DNA of 64,000 bases from Pseudomonadota bacterium (GTDB lineage: Bacteria > Pseudomonadota > Alphaproteobacteria > Sphingomonadales > Sphingomonadaceae). The position numbers and the translations under genes are program-made. Below are positions 8,967 to 18,293 of the stretch, piece by piece. How positions within the stretch are numbered: position 1 is the first letter of the stretch; each line of letters starts with the position of its first letter. A model generated the notes under the pieces. It was not told where the DNA came from and did no database searches. It saw only the letters and a list, made by a program, of their open reading frames with translations. The stretch covers positions 248,001 to 312,000 of the forward strand of contig JAIUPN010000004.1 of NCBI GenBank assembly GCA_020160755.1. Direction: 5' to 3'.

Positions 8967-8984
8967 ATATATCAGTTGATACAT
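8967..8984. promoter_or_regulatory. Candidate TetR operator (imperfect palindrome)
   Basis: TATCAGTTGATA at 8970-8981 is two TATCA/TGATA arms around GT, and the symmetry continues imperfectly outward. It lies in the AT-rich part of the divergent TetR-TonB region, just upstream of the TonB receptor. Assignment to the neighbouring TetR protein is inference. Confidence 0.4.
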
Positions 8985-9057
8985 AATAGGAGAGGCCATG
9001 GAGTCGAGGCGCGTAAATGCGTCTTCCCGACGGTGGCTGCGAACGAGGGAGAGAGGG

Positions 9058-11319
9058 ATGACACGCCACCACAGAGCCATGACGGCACTCGCCACCGGAA
9101 CGCTGATGATGGCGGTCGCCATTCCGGCGATGGCGCAGGAAGCCGAGGCGACGGGTGCGACCGACGCGGGCAATGAGGACATCATCGTCACCGCGTCGCG
9201 CCGCCCGCAGACGCTTCAGGAAGTGCCGATCTCTGTGGGCGTCGTGACGGGCGCCGCGATCGAGCAGCAGGGCCAGCGCCTGTTCACCGATCTCCAGTCG
9301 TCGGTTCCCAACCTCCAGATCGACAACACTAACGGCAATTACGCGATCACCATCCGTGGGCTTGGGTCGGGCGCGAACAATCTGGCGTTCGAGCAGTCGG
9401 TCGGGCTGTTCGTCGACGGCGTCTATTCGAGCCGCGCGCGGTCGCTGCAGGTGCCGTTCCTCGACGTCGAACGCATCGAGGTCGTGCGCGGGCCGCAGGG
9501 CGCGCTCTTCGGCAAGAACACCAATGCCGGCGCGATCAGCATGGTGACGCGCCGCCCGACCCGCGATTTCGAAGCCGAATTTCGCGCTGGCACCGAACTG
9601 GCGCAGGGCGGCATGAATTTCAGCGGTTTCCTGTCGGGGCCGATCAGCGACACGCTGAGCTTGCGCGTGAGCGGCGGCGCCGGGCAGGCCGACGGCTATA
9701 TCGAGAACCGGCTGACCGGGTTCGACGACAATGGGTCGAAATACCGGTCGGGGCGCGCGCAATTGCTGTGGGAGCCGAGCGACGATTTCGAGGTGCTGTT
9801 CAAGGTCGAGGGCTTCCGGAACGAGATCAACGGATCGAACGCGGTCTACAACAATATCGGCAATGCGAACTGCAACCTCTGCAATATCGTCCGCAACGCC
9901 AGCGGCGGCGCGGCGGCGCAGGACAAACCGGGTTTCTGGCGGTTCAGCCGCGGCTTCCCGAAGGAATATGATGTCACCAAGTCGCGCACCGGCGCGCTGA
10001 CGGTCAACTGGACCCCCGGCGACTGGACGATCGCTTCGATCACCGCTTACCAGGCGGTGGATTCGGAACGCACGTTCAACACCATCCCCGGCCCGATCAA
10101 CCTGCTCAACACGCTGCAGGCCGAAGAGAGCAGCCAGTTTTTCCAGGAGCTGCGCGTCTCACGCGACGTCGCGGCGGGGATCAATCTGGCGTTCGGCGCC
10201 ACCTATACCGATGCCGATCTCGATATCCTCCAGCTCATCAGCTACAACGGCAATCTGGTGGGGACGACCTTGCCGCAGGCCGAAGGGAAGCGCGGCTTCA
10301 CCCAGACCTCGTGGTCGCTGTCGCCCTTCGCGATCGTCGAGGCCGAACTTACCGACGCGCTGACCTTCAGCGGCAGTCTGCGCTACAGCTACGAAAAGAA
10401 GGAGGCGCGCGGGACCAGCACCAATGTCGGACCGCGCATTCCCGCGAACAATCTCGATTTCGACATCACTGGTGAACGGACCGAAAAGCTCTGGGACTAT
10501 TCGCTCCGCCTCCGCTACGAATTCAGCCCGGCCGTGTCGGCCTATGTCAGCTATGCGACGGGGACGAAGGGCGGGGGATTCCTGTCGAACGACGGCCTGC
10601 TGCTCTATAACATCCGCAACAACAACGGCCGCTTCGACTTCGACGACGAACGCGCGCGGGCGTGGGAACTCGGCACCAAGATGCGCCTGTTCGATCGCAA
10701 GCTCGACCTCGACATCGCGCTGTTCCGCACCCGCTTCGCCAATCTTCAGGTATCGTCGTACAACGGCACCGCCTTCATCACCGGCAACGCCGCGAAGGCG
10801 ACCGCGCAGGGTGTCGAAGTCGAGGCACGCTACCGGCCGAGCTCGGTCGTCAGCCTCGGCGCAACGGGGGCGTATCTGGACGCGAAATACAACGACTATC
10901 CGGGCGGACCCTGTCTGTACAACGCCCCGGCGACCTGCACGCCCGCGACGAACAACCTGTCGGGCGTGCGCCTGACGCGCGCGCCCGAATGGAAGGCGTC
11001 GGGCTATGTGCAGTTCGACGTGCCGGTGGGCGGCGACCTGATCGTCAGCGCGCGTGGCGCCGCCGACTACACGTCGACCTCTTACCTTCAGGGCGACATG
11101 AACCCGCTGAACGCGCAGCCGGGCTATACCAAGTTCGACGCGCGCCTCGCGATCCGCAAGGAAGGCGGCGCGTGGGAACTCGCGCTCGTCGGGCGCAACC
11201 TGACCAACGAGGTGACGTTCAGCCAGGCGATCAACACGCCGCTGCTCGGCGGGAACAGCCATGTCGTGATGATCAACCCGCCGCGGACGGTCAATCTGGA
11301 AGCGGTGCTGCGCTTCTAG
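9058..11319 (+). CDS. TonB-dependent outer-membrane receptor (sulfatase-linked)
   Basis: This is a TonB-gated importer of 753 residues from the ATG at 9058. It has a signal peptide ending AIPAMAQ, a TonB-box-like DIIVTASRR, a plug domain (VGLFVDGVYSSR, the ERIEVVRGPQGALFGKNT signature) and a 22-strand barrel ending in Phe. A GAGGGAGAGAGGG stretch precedes this ATG; an in-frame ATG at 8998 also has AGGAG upstream and would add 20 Arg-rich residues before the signal peptide. It is followed after 34 bases by a sulfatase, so the ligand may be a sulfated compound; this is inference. Confidence 0.93.
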   Translation: MTRHHRAMTALATGTLMMAVAIPAMAQEAEATGATDAGNEDIIVTASRRPQTLQEVPISVGVVTGAAIEQQGQRLFTDLQSSVPNLQIDNTNGNYAITIRGLGSGANNLAFEQSVGLFVDGVYSSRARSLQVPFLDVERIEVVRGPQGALFGKNTNAGAISMVTRRPTRDFEAEFRAGTELAQGGMNFSGFLSGPISDTLSLRVSGGAGQADGYIENRLTGFDDNGSKYRSGRAQLLWEPSDDFEVLFKVEGFRNEINGSNAVYNNIGNANCNLCNIVRNASGGAAAQDKPGFWRFSRGFPKEYDVTKSRTGALTVNWTPGDWTIASITAYQAVDSERTFNTIPGPINLLNTLQAEESSQFFQELRVSRDVAAGINLAFGATYTDADLDILQLISYNGNLVGTTLPQAEGKRGFTQTSWSLSPFAIVEAELTDALTFSGSLRYSYEKKEARGTSTNVGPRIPANNLDFDITGERTEKLWDYSLRLRYEFSPAVSAYVSYATGTKGGGFLSNDGLLLYNIRNNNGRFDFDDERARAWELGTKMRLFDRKLDLDIALFRTRFANLQVSSYNGTAFITGNAAKATAQGVEVEARYRPSSVVSLGATGAYLDAKYNDYPGGPCLYNAPATCTPATNNLSGVRLTRAPEWKASGYVQFDVPVGGDLIVSARGAADYTSTSYLQGDMNPLNAQPGYTKFDARLAIRKEGGAWELALVGRNLTNEVTFSQAINTPLLGGNSHVVMINPPRTVNLEAVLRF

Positions 11320-11353
11320 GCGGAACTGGGGACGGGAAAAGGAAGGCTCCGGG

Positions 11354-13060
11354 ATGGTTTGGACTGTTGATCGCCGTACGTTCGTTGCCGGCATGGGGGG
11401 CGCCGGGGCGCTCGCGGCATCGGGCGCGAGCGCGAGCGCCAATGTATCTGCGGTGGACGGGCGCAAGCTCAACATCCTGATGATCGTCACCGATCAGGAG
11501 CAGAGCATCGCAAGCTTTCCGCCCGGGCTGCTCGAAAAGCTGCCGGGGCACCGCGAGCTGATGGCGCGCGGGCTGCTCGTCGAGAATTACCATGTTCAGA
11601 CGACCCCGTGCAGCCCGTCGCGCTCGACGATCTTTACCGGACATCATACCCAGCGCACGGGCATCTATCTGAATTCGAGCGGCGCCGACGATCCGGTGCT
11701 GCCGACCGACCTGCCGACGCTCGGCCACATGATGCGCGCGGCGGGCTATTACACCAGCTACAAGGGCAAGTGGCACCTCTCGCCGATCAACGAAAAGCGG
11801 AACTGGAACCAGGTGTCGGGCATGATCTATCCCGCCACCGAGAAGGCCATGGAGGAATATGGCTTCGACGATTACGGTTTCGACGGCGAGGCGGTCGGCC
11901 TGACGTGGGACGGCTACCGGCATGACCAGTATATCGCCGCCGATGCCTCGCGCAGCATCCTCGACTTCAAGGGCGGCGACAAGGCAGGGGGCAAGCCATG
12001 GTTCATGGTCGTCGGCCTGCTCAATCCACACGACATCATGTTCTACGACGCGACGGGCAAGCAGACCGAAACGCGCGCGCACCCCTATCTTCTGGGGCCG
12101 CTGCGGCGCGAGCCGGGCGACCCGCTCTATGCGGAGGACAATGGCTTCGAACTGCCGGAGAGCTTCTACCGCGACGATCTGAGCGGCAAGCCCGAAGCAC
12201 ATCGCGCTATCGCCCAATCGAACGTCCGCACCTATGGGGCGATGGATCTCGGAGACGAGGCATCGTGGCGCCGTTTTCGCAACTATTATTACAACTGCAT
12301 CCGCGACGTCGACCGGCGGATCGGCCAGTTGCTCTGGGCGCTCGAGGCGAGCGGGCAGCTCGAGAACACAGTCATCGTCTACACCGCCGACCATGGCGAG
12401 CGCGCCGGAGCGCACGGGATGCGGCAAAAGGGCGGCACCATCTACCGCGAAGAGACCAATGTGCCGATGATCATCGTCCATCCCGACGCTCCGGGCGGCC
12501 GTCGTTCGCGCCGCCTCATGAGCGCGGTCGATATCGCGCCGACGCTGCTTGCGCTCGGCGGCAAGGATGCAGGCTGGCGGAAAGAGCATTTCCCCGACCT
12601 GCCGGGGATCGACGCGACGCCGCTGCTGACCGATCCCGACGCGCGGACCGAGCGCGACATTCGGGGGCATCTGTTCAACTATGCGGTGGCCTATGGCTGG
12701 GCGCCGAAAGCGGGCCAGCCCGCGACCGCACCGTTCACCGACCGCTTCGACCTGTCACGCCGCCGGTTGCACCGCGGGGTTCACGATGGCCGCTGGAAGT
12801 TCGCGCGCTATTTTGCGCCCGAGCATCATCAGCAACCGCGAAGCTGGAGGCAATTGTCAGGGAACAACGACCTCGAGCTGTATGACACGCAGGCCGACCC
12901 GAATGAACTCGTCAATCTTGCATCGCGTCCGGATCAACGGCGCAACCTCTTGCGCCTGAATGCCATGGTCAATGCGTTGATCGCGCGCGAGGTTGGAAGA
13001 GACGACGGAAGCGAATATCCGGGACCGGTGGACATATATAATCGCGCATTGCCGGGATGA
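11354..13060 (+). CDS. Type I sulfatase, Tat-exported
   Basis: The protein hydrolyses a sulfate ester, substrate unknown. It is 568 residues with a twin-arginine signal (DRRTFVAGMGG) and a cleavable Ala-rich segment. The formylglycine motif C86-S-P-S-R90 is intact in TTPCSPSRSTIFTG, so maturation by a formylglycine-generating enzyme is needed. Metal-site residues include IVTD near 44-47 and the YTADHGE motif. The residue after D47 is Gln rather than the common second Asp. The gene lies 34 bases after the TonB receptor in the same direction, suggesting uptake and desulfation of one substrate under TetR control. Confidence 0.9.
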   Translation: MVWTVDRRTFVAGMGGAGALAASGASASANVSAVDGRKLNILMIVTDQEQSIASFPPGLLEKLPGHRELMARGLLVENYHVQTTPCSPSRSTIFTGHHTQRTGIYLNSSGADDPVLPTDLPTLGHMMRAAGYYTSYKGKWHLSPINEKRNWNQVSGMIYPATEKAMEEYGFDDYGFDGEAVGLTWDGYRHDQYIAADASRSILDFKGGDKAGGKPWFMVVGLLNPHDIMFYDATGKQTETRAHPYLLGPLRREPGDPLYAEDNGFELPESFYRDDLSGKPEAHRAIAQSNVRTYGAMDLGDEASWRRFRNYYYNCIRDVDRRIGQLLWALEASGQLENTVIVYTADHGERAGAHGMRQKGGTIYREETNVPMIIVHPDAPGGRRSRRLMSAVDIAPTLLALGGKDAGWRKEHFPDLPGIDATPLLTDPDARTERDIRGHLFNYAVAYGWAPKAGQPATAPFTDRFDLSRRRLHRGVHDGRWKFARYFAPEHHQQPRSWRQLSGNNDLELYDTQADPNELVNLASRPDQRRNLLRLNAMVNALIAREVGRDDGSEYPGPVDIYNRALPG

Positions 13061-13163
13061 GGCCGCAATGGCGGGCATCGCCGCCCGTCGGGAAATCGGT
13101 CTGAAGTATAGTCCGGGGCCTGCTGGCTCATGGCAAATGGAATAGAATCCGCGCGGCAGGCGT

Positions 13164-14411
13164 ATGCGCCGCATGACGAAGATTCTCCCCGGCATTTCCC
13201 CCTTTGTCTCCGGATATCGTACCGCCGCGCCGCGGCGGCTGCGTGTTGCACTGTTTTCAGGGAATTACGACTGCGTCCGCGATGGGGCGAACCGCGCGCT
13301 CAACCGTCTCGTTGCTTACTTGCTCGAACAGGCGGGGGCCGAGGTGCGCATCTACTCGCCCGTCGCTCCGCAAAAGGCCTTCGCGTCGGTCGGCGATATC
13401 GTGCCGGTGCGATCGGTTTGTATTCCGGGACGCCCGGAATACCGGATAGCATTGGGTTTCAACAAGGCGGCGCGTGAGGACATGGAAGCGTTTGCGCCCG
13501 ATATAATCCATCTGTCGGCGCCCGACATTCTTGGCCGGCAAGCGCAGAAATATGCGCGCGCTGCCGGCATTCCCGTGGTCGCCAGCCTGCACACGCGTTT
13601 CGAAACCTATCTCGACTATTATCGACTTGGCCTGCTGCGCGGCCCCGTCGATCGCTATCTCTCGCGCTTCTACCGCGATGCAGACCATATTCTGGCGCCA
13701 ACGCCGCCGATCCGCGATGCGTTGGCCGCGCAGTTCGAGCCCGGGAAAGTATCGATTTGGTCGCGTGGCATCGATCGGACGATCTTCGGGCCGACGCGAC
13801 GTAGCGAAGCTTTTCGGCGTCATCTGGGCTATGCGCCGGGCGAGATCGTGCCGCTCTTCTTCGGGCGCCTCGTCCTCGAAAAGGGCCTCGACGTCTTTGC
13901 CGGGACGATCGCGGCGTTGCGCGCGCGCGGTCATATGGTTCGCCCGATCGTCGTCGGCGAGGGGCCCGCGCGCGACTGGCTCGCGCGGCGGCTACCCAAT
14001 GTGACTTTCCTCGGCTTCCTCGACGGCGCGGCGCTCGGCGAAGCCGTCGCCAGCGCCGACATCCTGATCAACCCCAGCGTCACTGAGGCGTTCGGCAACG
14101 TCAACCTCGAAGCGATGGCGTCGGGCCTCGCGGTCGTGTCGGCCGACGTCGACAGCGCCTCGGCGCTCATCGATCACGGCCGTACGGGGCTGCTCGTATC
14201 GCCGCGGGATCCGGGTGCCTACGCCGCCGCCGCCGCGTCGCTGATCGACCAGCCCGCGCGCCGTTACCGGTTGGGCAGGGCGGCGGCGGAGGTGGCGGAT
14301 GGCTATCGCTGGGATGCGATCCTCGCCGACGTTGCGCGCGTCTATGAGCGGCTGGCCGGACGCGATGCGGCCTTGCGTTATCCGGCACTCGACCGGCAAT
14401 ATGCGGCATGA
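13164..14411 (+). CDS. Glycosyltransferase family 4 protein (MgtA/SqdX-like)
   Basis: This is a 415-residue GT-B-fold transferase. The N-terminal half contains LRVALFSGNYDCVRDGANRA and SLHTRFETYLDYY, resembling enzymes that glycosylate diacylglycerol or related lipids. The C-terminal half has the nucleotide-sugar site with LFFGRLVLEKGLD, VGEGP and the ExFGxxxLEAMASG motif (EAFGNVNLEAMASG). The acceptor is unknown; a glycolipid is plausible from similarity. The stop overlaps the ECF sigma start as ATGA, an unusual pairing that suggests co-expression with an envelope stress regulator. Confidence 0.88.
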   Translation: MRRMTKILPGISPFVSGYRTAAPRRLRVALFSGNYDCVRDGANRALNRLVAYLLEQAGAEVRIYSPVAPQKAFASVGDIVPVRSVCIPGRPEYRIALGFNKAAREDMEAFAPDIIHLSAPDILGRQAQKYARAAGIPVVASLHTRFETYLDYYRLGLLRGPVDRYLSRFYRDADHILAPTPPIRDALAAQFEPGKVSIWSRGIDRTIFGPTRRSEAFRRHLGYAPGEIVPLFFGRLVLEKGLDVFAGTIAALRARGHMVRPIVVGEGPARDWLARRLPNVTFLGFLDGAALGEAVASADILINPSVTEAFGNVNLEAMASGLAVVSADVDSASALIDHGRTGLLVSPRDPGAYAAAAASLIDQPARRYRLGRAAAEVADGYRWDAILADVARVYERLAGRDAALRYPALDRQYAA

Positions 14412-14950
14412 AGATCCGTTGGGGAAAATCCAGCGGCTTTGCCGACGATGTCGCGGCGATGCGACGCTATGCGCGGTCGTTGACGCGCGATCGCGACGAT
14501 GCCGACGACGTGGTGCAGGATGCGCTGGTTCGTGCGATCGAGCGGCAGGCCACCTATCAGGAGAGCCGCGACCGGCGGCGCTGGCTGTTCGCGATCGTCC
14601 ACAATGTCTTCGTTTCGGGAACGCGGCGAGAGGCGGCGGAGGCCCGGCGCAACGACCGCTTCGCCGAGATGCAGGTCGCGCACTCGGACGCCTCGCAGGA
14701 ACATCATGCGCGGCTCGGAGAGATCGCGCGAAGCTTTGCCGCGCTGCCCGAACATCACCGCGCCGTCCTTCATCTGACGGCCGTCGAGGGTTTGAGTTAC
14801 CAGGAGTGCGCCGACGTGCTCGGCGTTCCGGTGGGGACAATCATGTCGCGAATTGCGCGTGCGCGCGCGGCACTGAGGCAACAGGACGAGCGGCAAGCCG
14901 AACCGGCGCTGCGTATCGTGGGAGGACGGGATGGCAGCCACACCGAGTGA
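14408..14950 (+). CDS. ECF-type sigma factor
   Basis: This 180-residue protein has sigma region 2 (RYARSLTRDRDDADDVVQDA, residues about 20-40, and RRWLFAIVHN) and region 4 with the helix-turn-helix LTAVEGLSYQECADVLGVP followed by GTIMSRIARAR. There is no extra domain. It would direct RNA polymerase to an envelope or stress regulon. It overlaps the glycosyltransferase by four bases and the following anti-sigma gene by 20 bases. A sigma/anti-sigma pair is the natural reading. Confidence 0.94.
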   Translation: MKIRWGKSSGFADDVAAMRRYARSLTRDRDDADDVVQDALVRAIERQATYQESRDRRRWLFAIVHNVFVSGTRREAAEARRNDRFAEMQVAHSDASQEHHARLGEIARSFAALPEHHRAVLHLTAVEGLSYQECADVLGVPVGTIMSRIARARAALRQQDERQAEPALRIVGGRDGSHTE

Positions 14951-15650
14951 TCAGGAGATCGACGCTTATGTCGACGGGCAGCTCGATACCGAGGGATGCT
15001 TTGCCGTCGAGGACTATCTGCGCCAGCATCCAGATCTCGCGGCACGCGTGATGGGCGATCTGGGCACGCGGAGTGCACTGCAACTGCTTGCGCGCGACGG
15101 CGAGCCGCTGTCGCCCGGATCAGGCGAAGCCATGCGCGGCGGTTCGTCGGCGGCGGGCTCACGCTGGCGTCGTTGGGCGCCGGCGGCGGGACTGTCGGCC
15201 TCCGGAATCGCGGCGGCGCTGCTCGTGACCTTCCAGGGGCCGCCCGGCTATATCGATGACGCGCTGACCTCGCATCTGGTAGCCGGAATGCGGGCCGGCA
15301 TGGTTTCGCAAGTCGAAGCGCCGAAGTTCGACGCGCGTGAAATCCGGCGCGCGACCAGAATTTCGGTCCCGCAAGTTCCGGCCGACTGGAAGGTCACCGA
15401 TGTACAGCTGTTTCCGACCGAGCGTGGGCCGGCGCTGGTGATGGCGCTCAAGACCGACGAAGGCGACCATCTGTCGCTCTTTGCCAAGCGCGGACGCGAA
15501 GGCGCGCCCGAACAGCCCGACGCCGTCCGGGAAGGCGAGCATTCGGTCGCCTACTGGCGGCGGGGTGACATGTCTTACGCGCTGGTCGGTGACAGCGGTC
15601 CTGCGGCGATCGACGCTCGTGCCGAAACGCTCGCACGAACGCGCTCCTGA
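14931..15650 (+). CDS. Anti-sigma factor, membrane-anchored
   Basis: The 239-residue protein starts with an anti-sigma-like segment (SDQEIDAYVDGQLDTE, then FAVEDYLRQHPDLAARV), in which the zinc-finger His/Cys ligands are not complete. One membrane helix follows at about residues 78-98 (WAPAAGLSASGIAAALLVTF), and a periplasmic domain of about 140 residues carries LSLFAKRG and VAYWRRGDMSYALVGD, a pattern common in alphaproteobacterial anti-sigma factors of the RsiW/NrsF-like kind. It has a strong ribosome-binding site inside the sigma gene (GGAGGACGGG). It probably sequesters the upstream ECF sigma until an envelope signal arrives. Confidence 0.85.
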   Translation: MAATPSDQEIDAYVDGQLDTEGCFAVEDYLRQHPDLAARVMGDLGTRSALQLLARDGEPLSPGSGEAMRGGSSAAGSRWRRWAPAAGLSASGIAAALLVTFQGPPGYIDDALTSHLVAGMRAGMVSQVEAPKFDAREIRRATRISVPQVPADWKVTDVQLFPTERGPALVMALKTDEGDHLSLFAKRGREGAPEQPDAVREGEHSVAYWRRGDMSYALVGDSGPAAIDARAETLARTRS

Positions 15651-15704
15651 CCAACTTGATATCCGGAACCGACGAGGTCGGTTTTCCAGCACGAGGGGGA
15701 AAAT

Positions 15705-16205
15705 ATGATGAAAAATGCAATGCTGATGGGTGCTATGGCCGCGATGCTGGTGGCCGGGGGCTGCGCGAAGAAAGCGCCGAAGGATCTGCCGCCGCCGCCG
15801 ACGTGCTGCGGGCCGGAAGAAACCGATCGCGTCATCCCGGGGTCGCAGCAGGATTTCATCGCGAATATATCGTCGGACCGCATCTTCTTCGGGTTTGATC
15901 AGTATAATGTCGATGCCGAGGATATGGCGACGCTACAAAGTCAGGCTGGCTGGCTCGCGCGCAATCCAGGTGTCCGCGTGACGCTGGAGGGGCATGCAGA
16001 TGAGCGCGGGACGCGAGACTATAACATCGCGCTTGGCGAACGGCGGGCGAATGCCGCGAAAAATTATCTCGCCTCGCTTGGCGTCGATCCGGGGCGGATC
16101 AATGTGATCAGCTATGGCAAGGAACGCCCGGCGGTCACCGGATCGGACGAAGAAGCCTATGCGAAGAACAGGCGAGCGGTAACGGTGGTGATCGAACGCC
16201 CGTAG
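15705..16205 (+). CDS. pal: Peptidoglycan-associated lipoprotein (OmpA/Pal family)
   Basis: This is an outer-membrane lipoprotein that binds peptidoglycan. It is 166 residues, with a lipobox LVAGGC placing the lipidated Cys at about residue 20, a Pro-rich linker with a CC pair, and an OmpA C-terminal domain. The domain contains FGFDQYNVD, LEGHADERGTRDYNIALGERRA and NRRAVTVV, matching Pal well. It stands without tolB, downstream of the ECF/anti-sigma pair with 54 bases between. It could be the main Pal or a second copy expressed with the sigma operon. Confidence 0.85.
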   Translation: MMKNAMLMGAMAAMLVAGGCAKKAPKDLPPPPTCCGPEETDRVIPGSQQDFIANISSDRIFFGFDQYNVDAEDMATLQSQAGWLARNPGVRVTLEGHADERGTRDYNIALGERRANAAKNYLASLGVDPGRINVISYGKERPAVTGSDEEAYAKNRRAVTVVIERP

Positions 16206-16211
16206 GGATAT

Positions 16212-16239
16212 GCTGGCGGGCCCCGTTGTGCCCGCCAGC
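16212..16239 (+). terminator. Hairpin after the pal-like gene, probable terminator
   Basis: A perfect 10-bp stem, GCTGGCGGGC paired with GCCCGCCAGC, encloses an 8-base loop, 6 bases after the Pal-like stop. No clear T run follows, so it may act with Rho or mainly stabilise the transcript. Confidence 0.65.
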
Positions 16240-16308
16240 GCTTGGCCGATCGCCGATTGACTGCACGGAGCCGCTGCTGACATCGGGCGGCGAGTCAGGA
16301 GGGTTGGG

Positions 16309-17103
16309 TTGTTCCAGGATATGCTCGGTCACTTCGATGTGATGCATGTGACCGCCGGCCTGTTCGTCGGTGTCATGGTGGGATTGACCGGTGTCGGGGG
16401 CGGATCGTTGATGACGCCGCTCCTCGTGCTGATGTTCGGCGTCAATGCCAAAACGGCGGTCGGGACCGACCTGCTGTTCGCTGCGATAACGAAGACGGTC
16501 GGAAGCACCGTTCATGGGTGGCGCGATACCGTCGACTGGCGCATTTTCCGGCGCCTTGCCGCCGGGTCGATCCCGGCCGCGCTATTGTCCGTGGTCGCGC
16601 TGCAGGGGCTGGGCGAGATTGGCGCGAAGGCCGAGCAAGTCATCATCGCCTTCCTTGGCTGCATGCTCATTCTGACCGCGTTCGCGGCGCTCTTTCAGAA
16701 ACGGCTGGTGCGGCTCGCGCGCCGGGGCGGTAGCCGGCACGATCGGAGCGCATTGCTGCCGACGGTGATGCTCGGCGCCTTCATCGGGGTTGCCGTCTCG
16801 ATTTCGTCGGTGGGGGCAGGGGCAATCGGCGTGACCGCCTTGCTGATGCTCTATCCGAACCTGCCGGTGTCACGGATTGTCGGTACGGACATTGTCCATG
16901 CCGTCCCGCTGGCGTTGGTCGCCGGGTCGGGGCACTGGCTTTATGGCGATGTTGATCCCGTGCTCCTCGTCAGCCTGCTGGTCGGCTCGATCCCCGGTGT
17001 CATCGTCGGAAGCCTCCTGTCGACCCGCGCGCCCGACCATCTTCTGCGTCCAGCGCTCGCCGCGGTGCTGTTGTTTTCAGGGCTGAAGCTGCTCGCCAGT
17101 TGA
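16309..17103 (+). CDS. TauE/SafE family permease
   Basis: This is a 264-residue integral membrane protein with about eight helices. It has the family N-terminal GLFVGVMVGLTGVGGGSLMTP and the repeated internal motif VAVSISSVGAGAIGVTALLMLYP, which match TauE/SafE permeases proposed to export sulfite or organosulfonates. The start is a TTG with AGGAGGG at 16297-16303 five bases upstream; an ATG at 16321 is the alternative. It is transcribed alone, convergent with the pilus operon. A link to the upstream sulfatase is speculative because other genes intervene. Confidence 0.88.
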   Translation: MFQDMLGHFDVMHVTAGLFVGVMVGLTGVGGGSLMTPLLVLMFGVNAKTAVGTDLLFAAITKTVGSTVHGWRDTVDWRIFRRLAAGSIPAALLSVVALQGLGEIGAKAEQVIIAFLGCMLILTAFAALFQKRLVRLARRGGSRHDRSALLPTVMLGAFIGVAVSISSVGAGAIGVTALLMLYPNLPVSRIVGTDIVHAVPLALVAGSGHWLYGDVDPVLLVSLLVGSIPGVIVGSLLSTRAPDHLLRPALAAVLLFSGLKLLAS

Positions 17104-17297
17104 TGAGCAGGCAAGATGCACGGCGGTCCACGCCGGCTTTTCGGGAATGCTTGCATTCGGGAGCCGGGGTTGGCGGGGCGGTCGATCTCGGCCATTCGAG
17201 CTGAAACGCCCTGCGCGCCAAAGAGGGCATTTGATATGACGGAGCGAAGCTCACCTGTATTTTCAGGCACAAAGTGGATGGGGCGTCGGATTGCGGT
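17104..17297. other. Convergent intergenic region, nothing recognised
   Basis: These 194 bases lie between the TauE-like gene and the end of the pilus operon. I see no convincing gene, RNA or strong hairpin; only a weak GCCCT/AGGGC inverted pair is present near its right end. Confidence 0.4.
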
Positions 17298-18293
17298 TCA
17301 AAAGGCGACATCGACGAGAATGGTGTCGGTATAGAGACCGGGTGGCGGCGTGACCTGGCCGGCGAGGATGGTGGCGCGATAGCCGAACTCCTGCGTGGTC
17401 ACTGAATCATAGACGCCCGGATTGGTATCGGCGGTTCCGCTTGCGCGCCGGGCGCTGCCGATCGATCCCCAGCGATCGGGCGAGGTGGTGGTCTTGTAAA
17501 TTTCATAGCGCAGATAGTTGCTGCCGCTGCGCATGCGCCGCACGCCATTGTCCGGATTATTGCCGTCGCTGAGCCCGACGGTGTAGGCGGCGCCCGCGCT
17601 GCAGCGGATCAATATGGTGCGCGTGATCGGGTTGAAGCTGCCGGCGAGCGGCGCCGTGCCGAAGCCCGCATTGGGCGCGGTGATGATGCAGTCATTCTCT
17701 ACCGTCAGCTGGACATTGACCCGGACAGCAACGCCGCTTCCCCATGTGGTCGGCGGGCCCAGAATCGGGCGGACGAAGCCGGGACTGCTCGAATGGGCGA
17801 GACAGACGGCGACGCCCAGCGAGCAGACCGAATAATACCAGCGCAGATCGAGAAAGCCGGAATAGTTGCCCGCGCGCAAGCCGGGAGTGGCGGCTGTGCG
17901 GAAATAGACGGGGACGCTGTTGTTCGTGCCGGCGAACAGGCTGACGAGGCTGGTCGACGAAAGATTCTGGAAGTTCCCGACCGTCAGCGGGGGGCCATTT
18001 GCGGTCAGTGCGGCGGTGTAGGCGATCGTTTGGCCGGTCGGCCCGGTGAGCTGGAAGGTCGACGCATCAACGCGCAGGCCGACATAATGGGTCGCGAGTG
18101 CGGCGAGGAGGATGTCGCATTGGAGACCCGCCGAACCGCTTCCCTGTTGCGCCGTCGTGGCGACGGCATAGGAACTCGCGTTCCCCAGATTGGTGCTCGT
18201 CGTGGAGGTCGTGCAAGCCGAGGCCTCGCCGGATATCAGCGTCGCGACCGTCAGTGCGGACAGCGCGCGGATGATGCGCATCAACGTCGACAT
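17298..18293 (-). CDS. Csu-type pilus tip/adhesin subunit, two spore-coat-U domains (CsuE-like)
   Basis: This is the last gene of the chaperone-usher operon. It encodes 331 residues with a signal peptide ending EASAC and two SCPU domains, an arrangement typical of the CsuE tip adhesin. The first domain has LQCDILLAALATHYVGL, and the second ENDCIITAPNAGFGTAPL and ends TDTILVDVAF, the donor-strand-like C-terminal strand. I chose the ATG at 18293, which overlaps the usher stop by 13 bases; the frame stays open further upstream inside the usher gene, but that extension is basic and unlike a signal peptide. Confidence 0.85.
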   Translation of the reverse strand: MSTLMRIIRALSALTVATLISGEASACTTSTTSTNLGNASSYAVATTAQQGSGSAGLQCDILLAALATHYVGLRVDASTFQLTGPTGQTIAYTAALTANGPPLTVGNFQNLSSTSLVSLFAGTNNSVPVYFRTAATPGLRAGNYSGFLDLRWYYSVCSLGVAVCLAHSSSPGFVRPILGPPTTWGSGVAVRVNVQLTVENDCIITAPNAGFGTAPLAGSFNPITRTILIRCSAGAAYTVGLSDGNNPDNGVRRMRSGSNYLRYEIYKTTTSPDRWGSIGSARRASGTADTNPGVYDSVTTQEFGYRATILAGQVTPPPGLYTDTILVDVAF

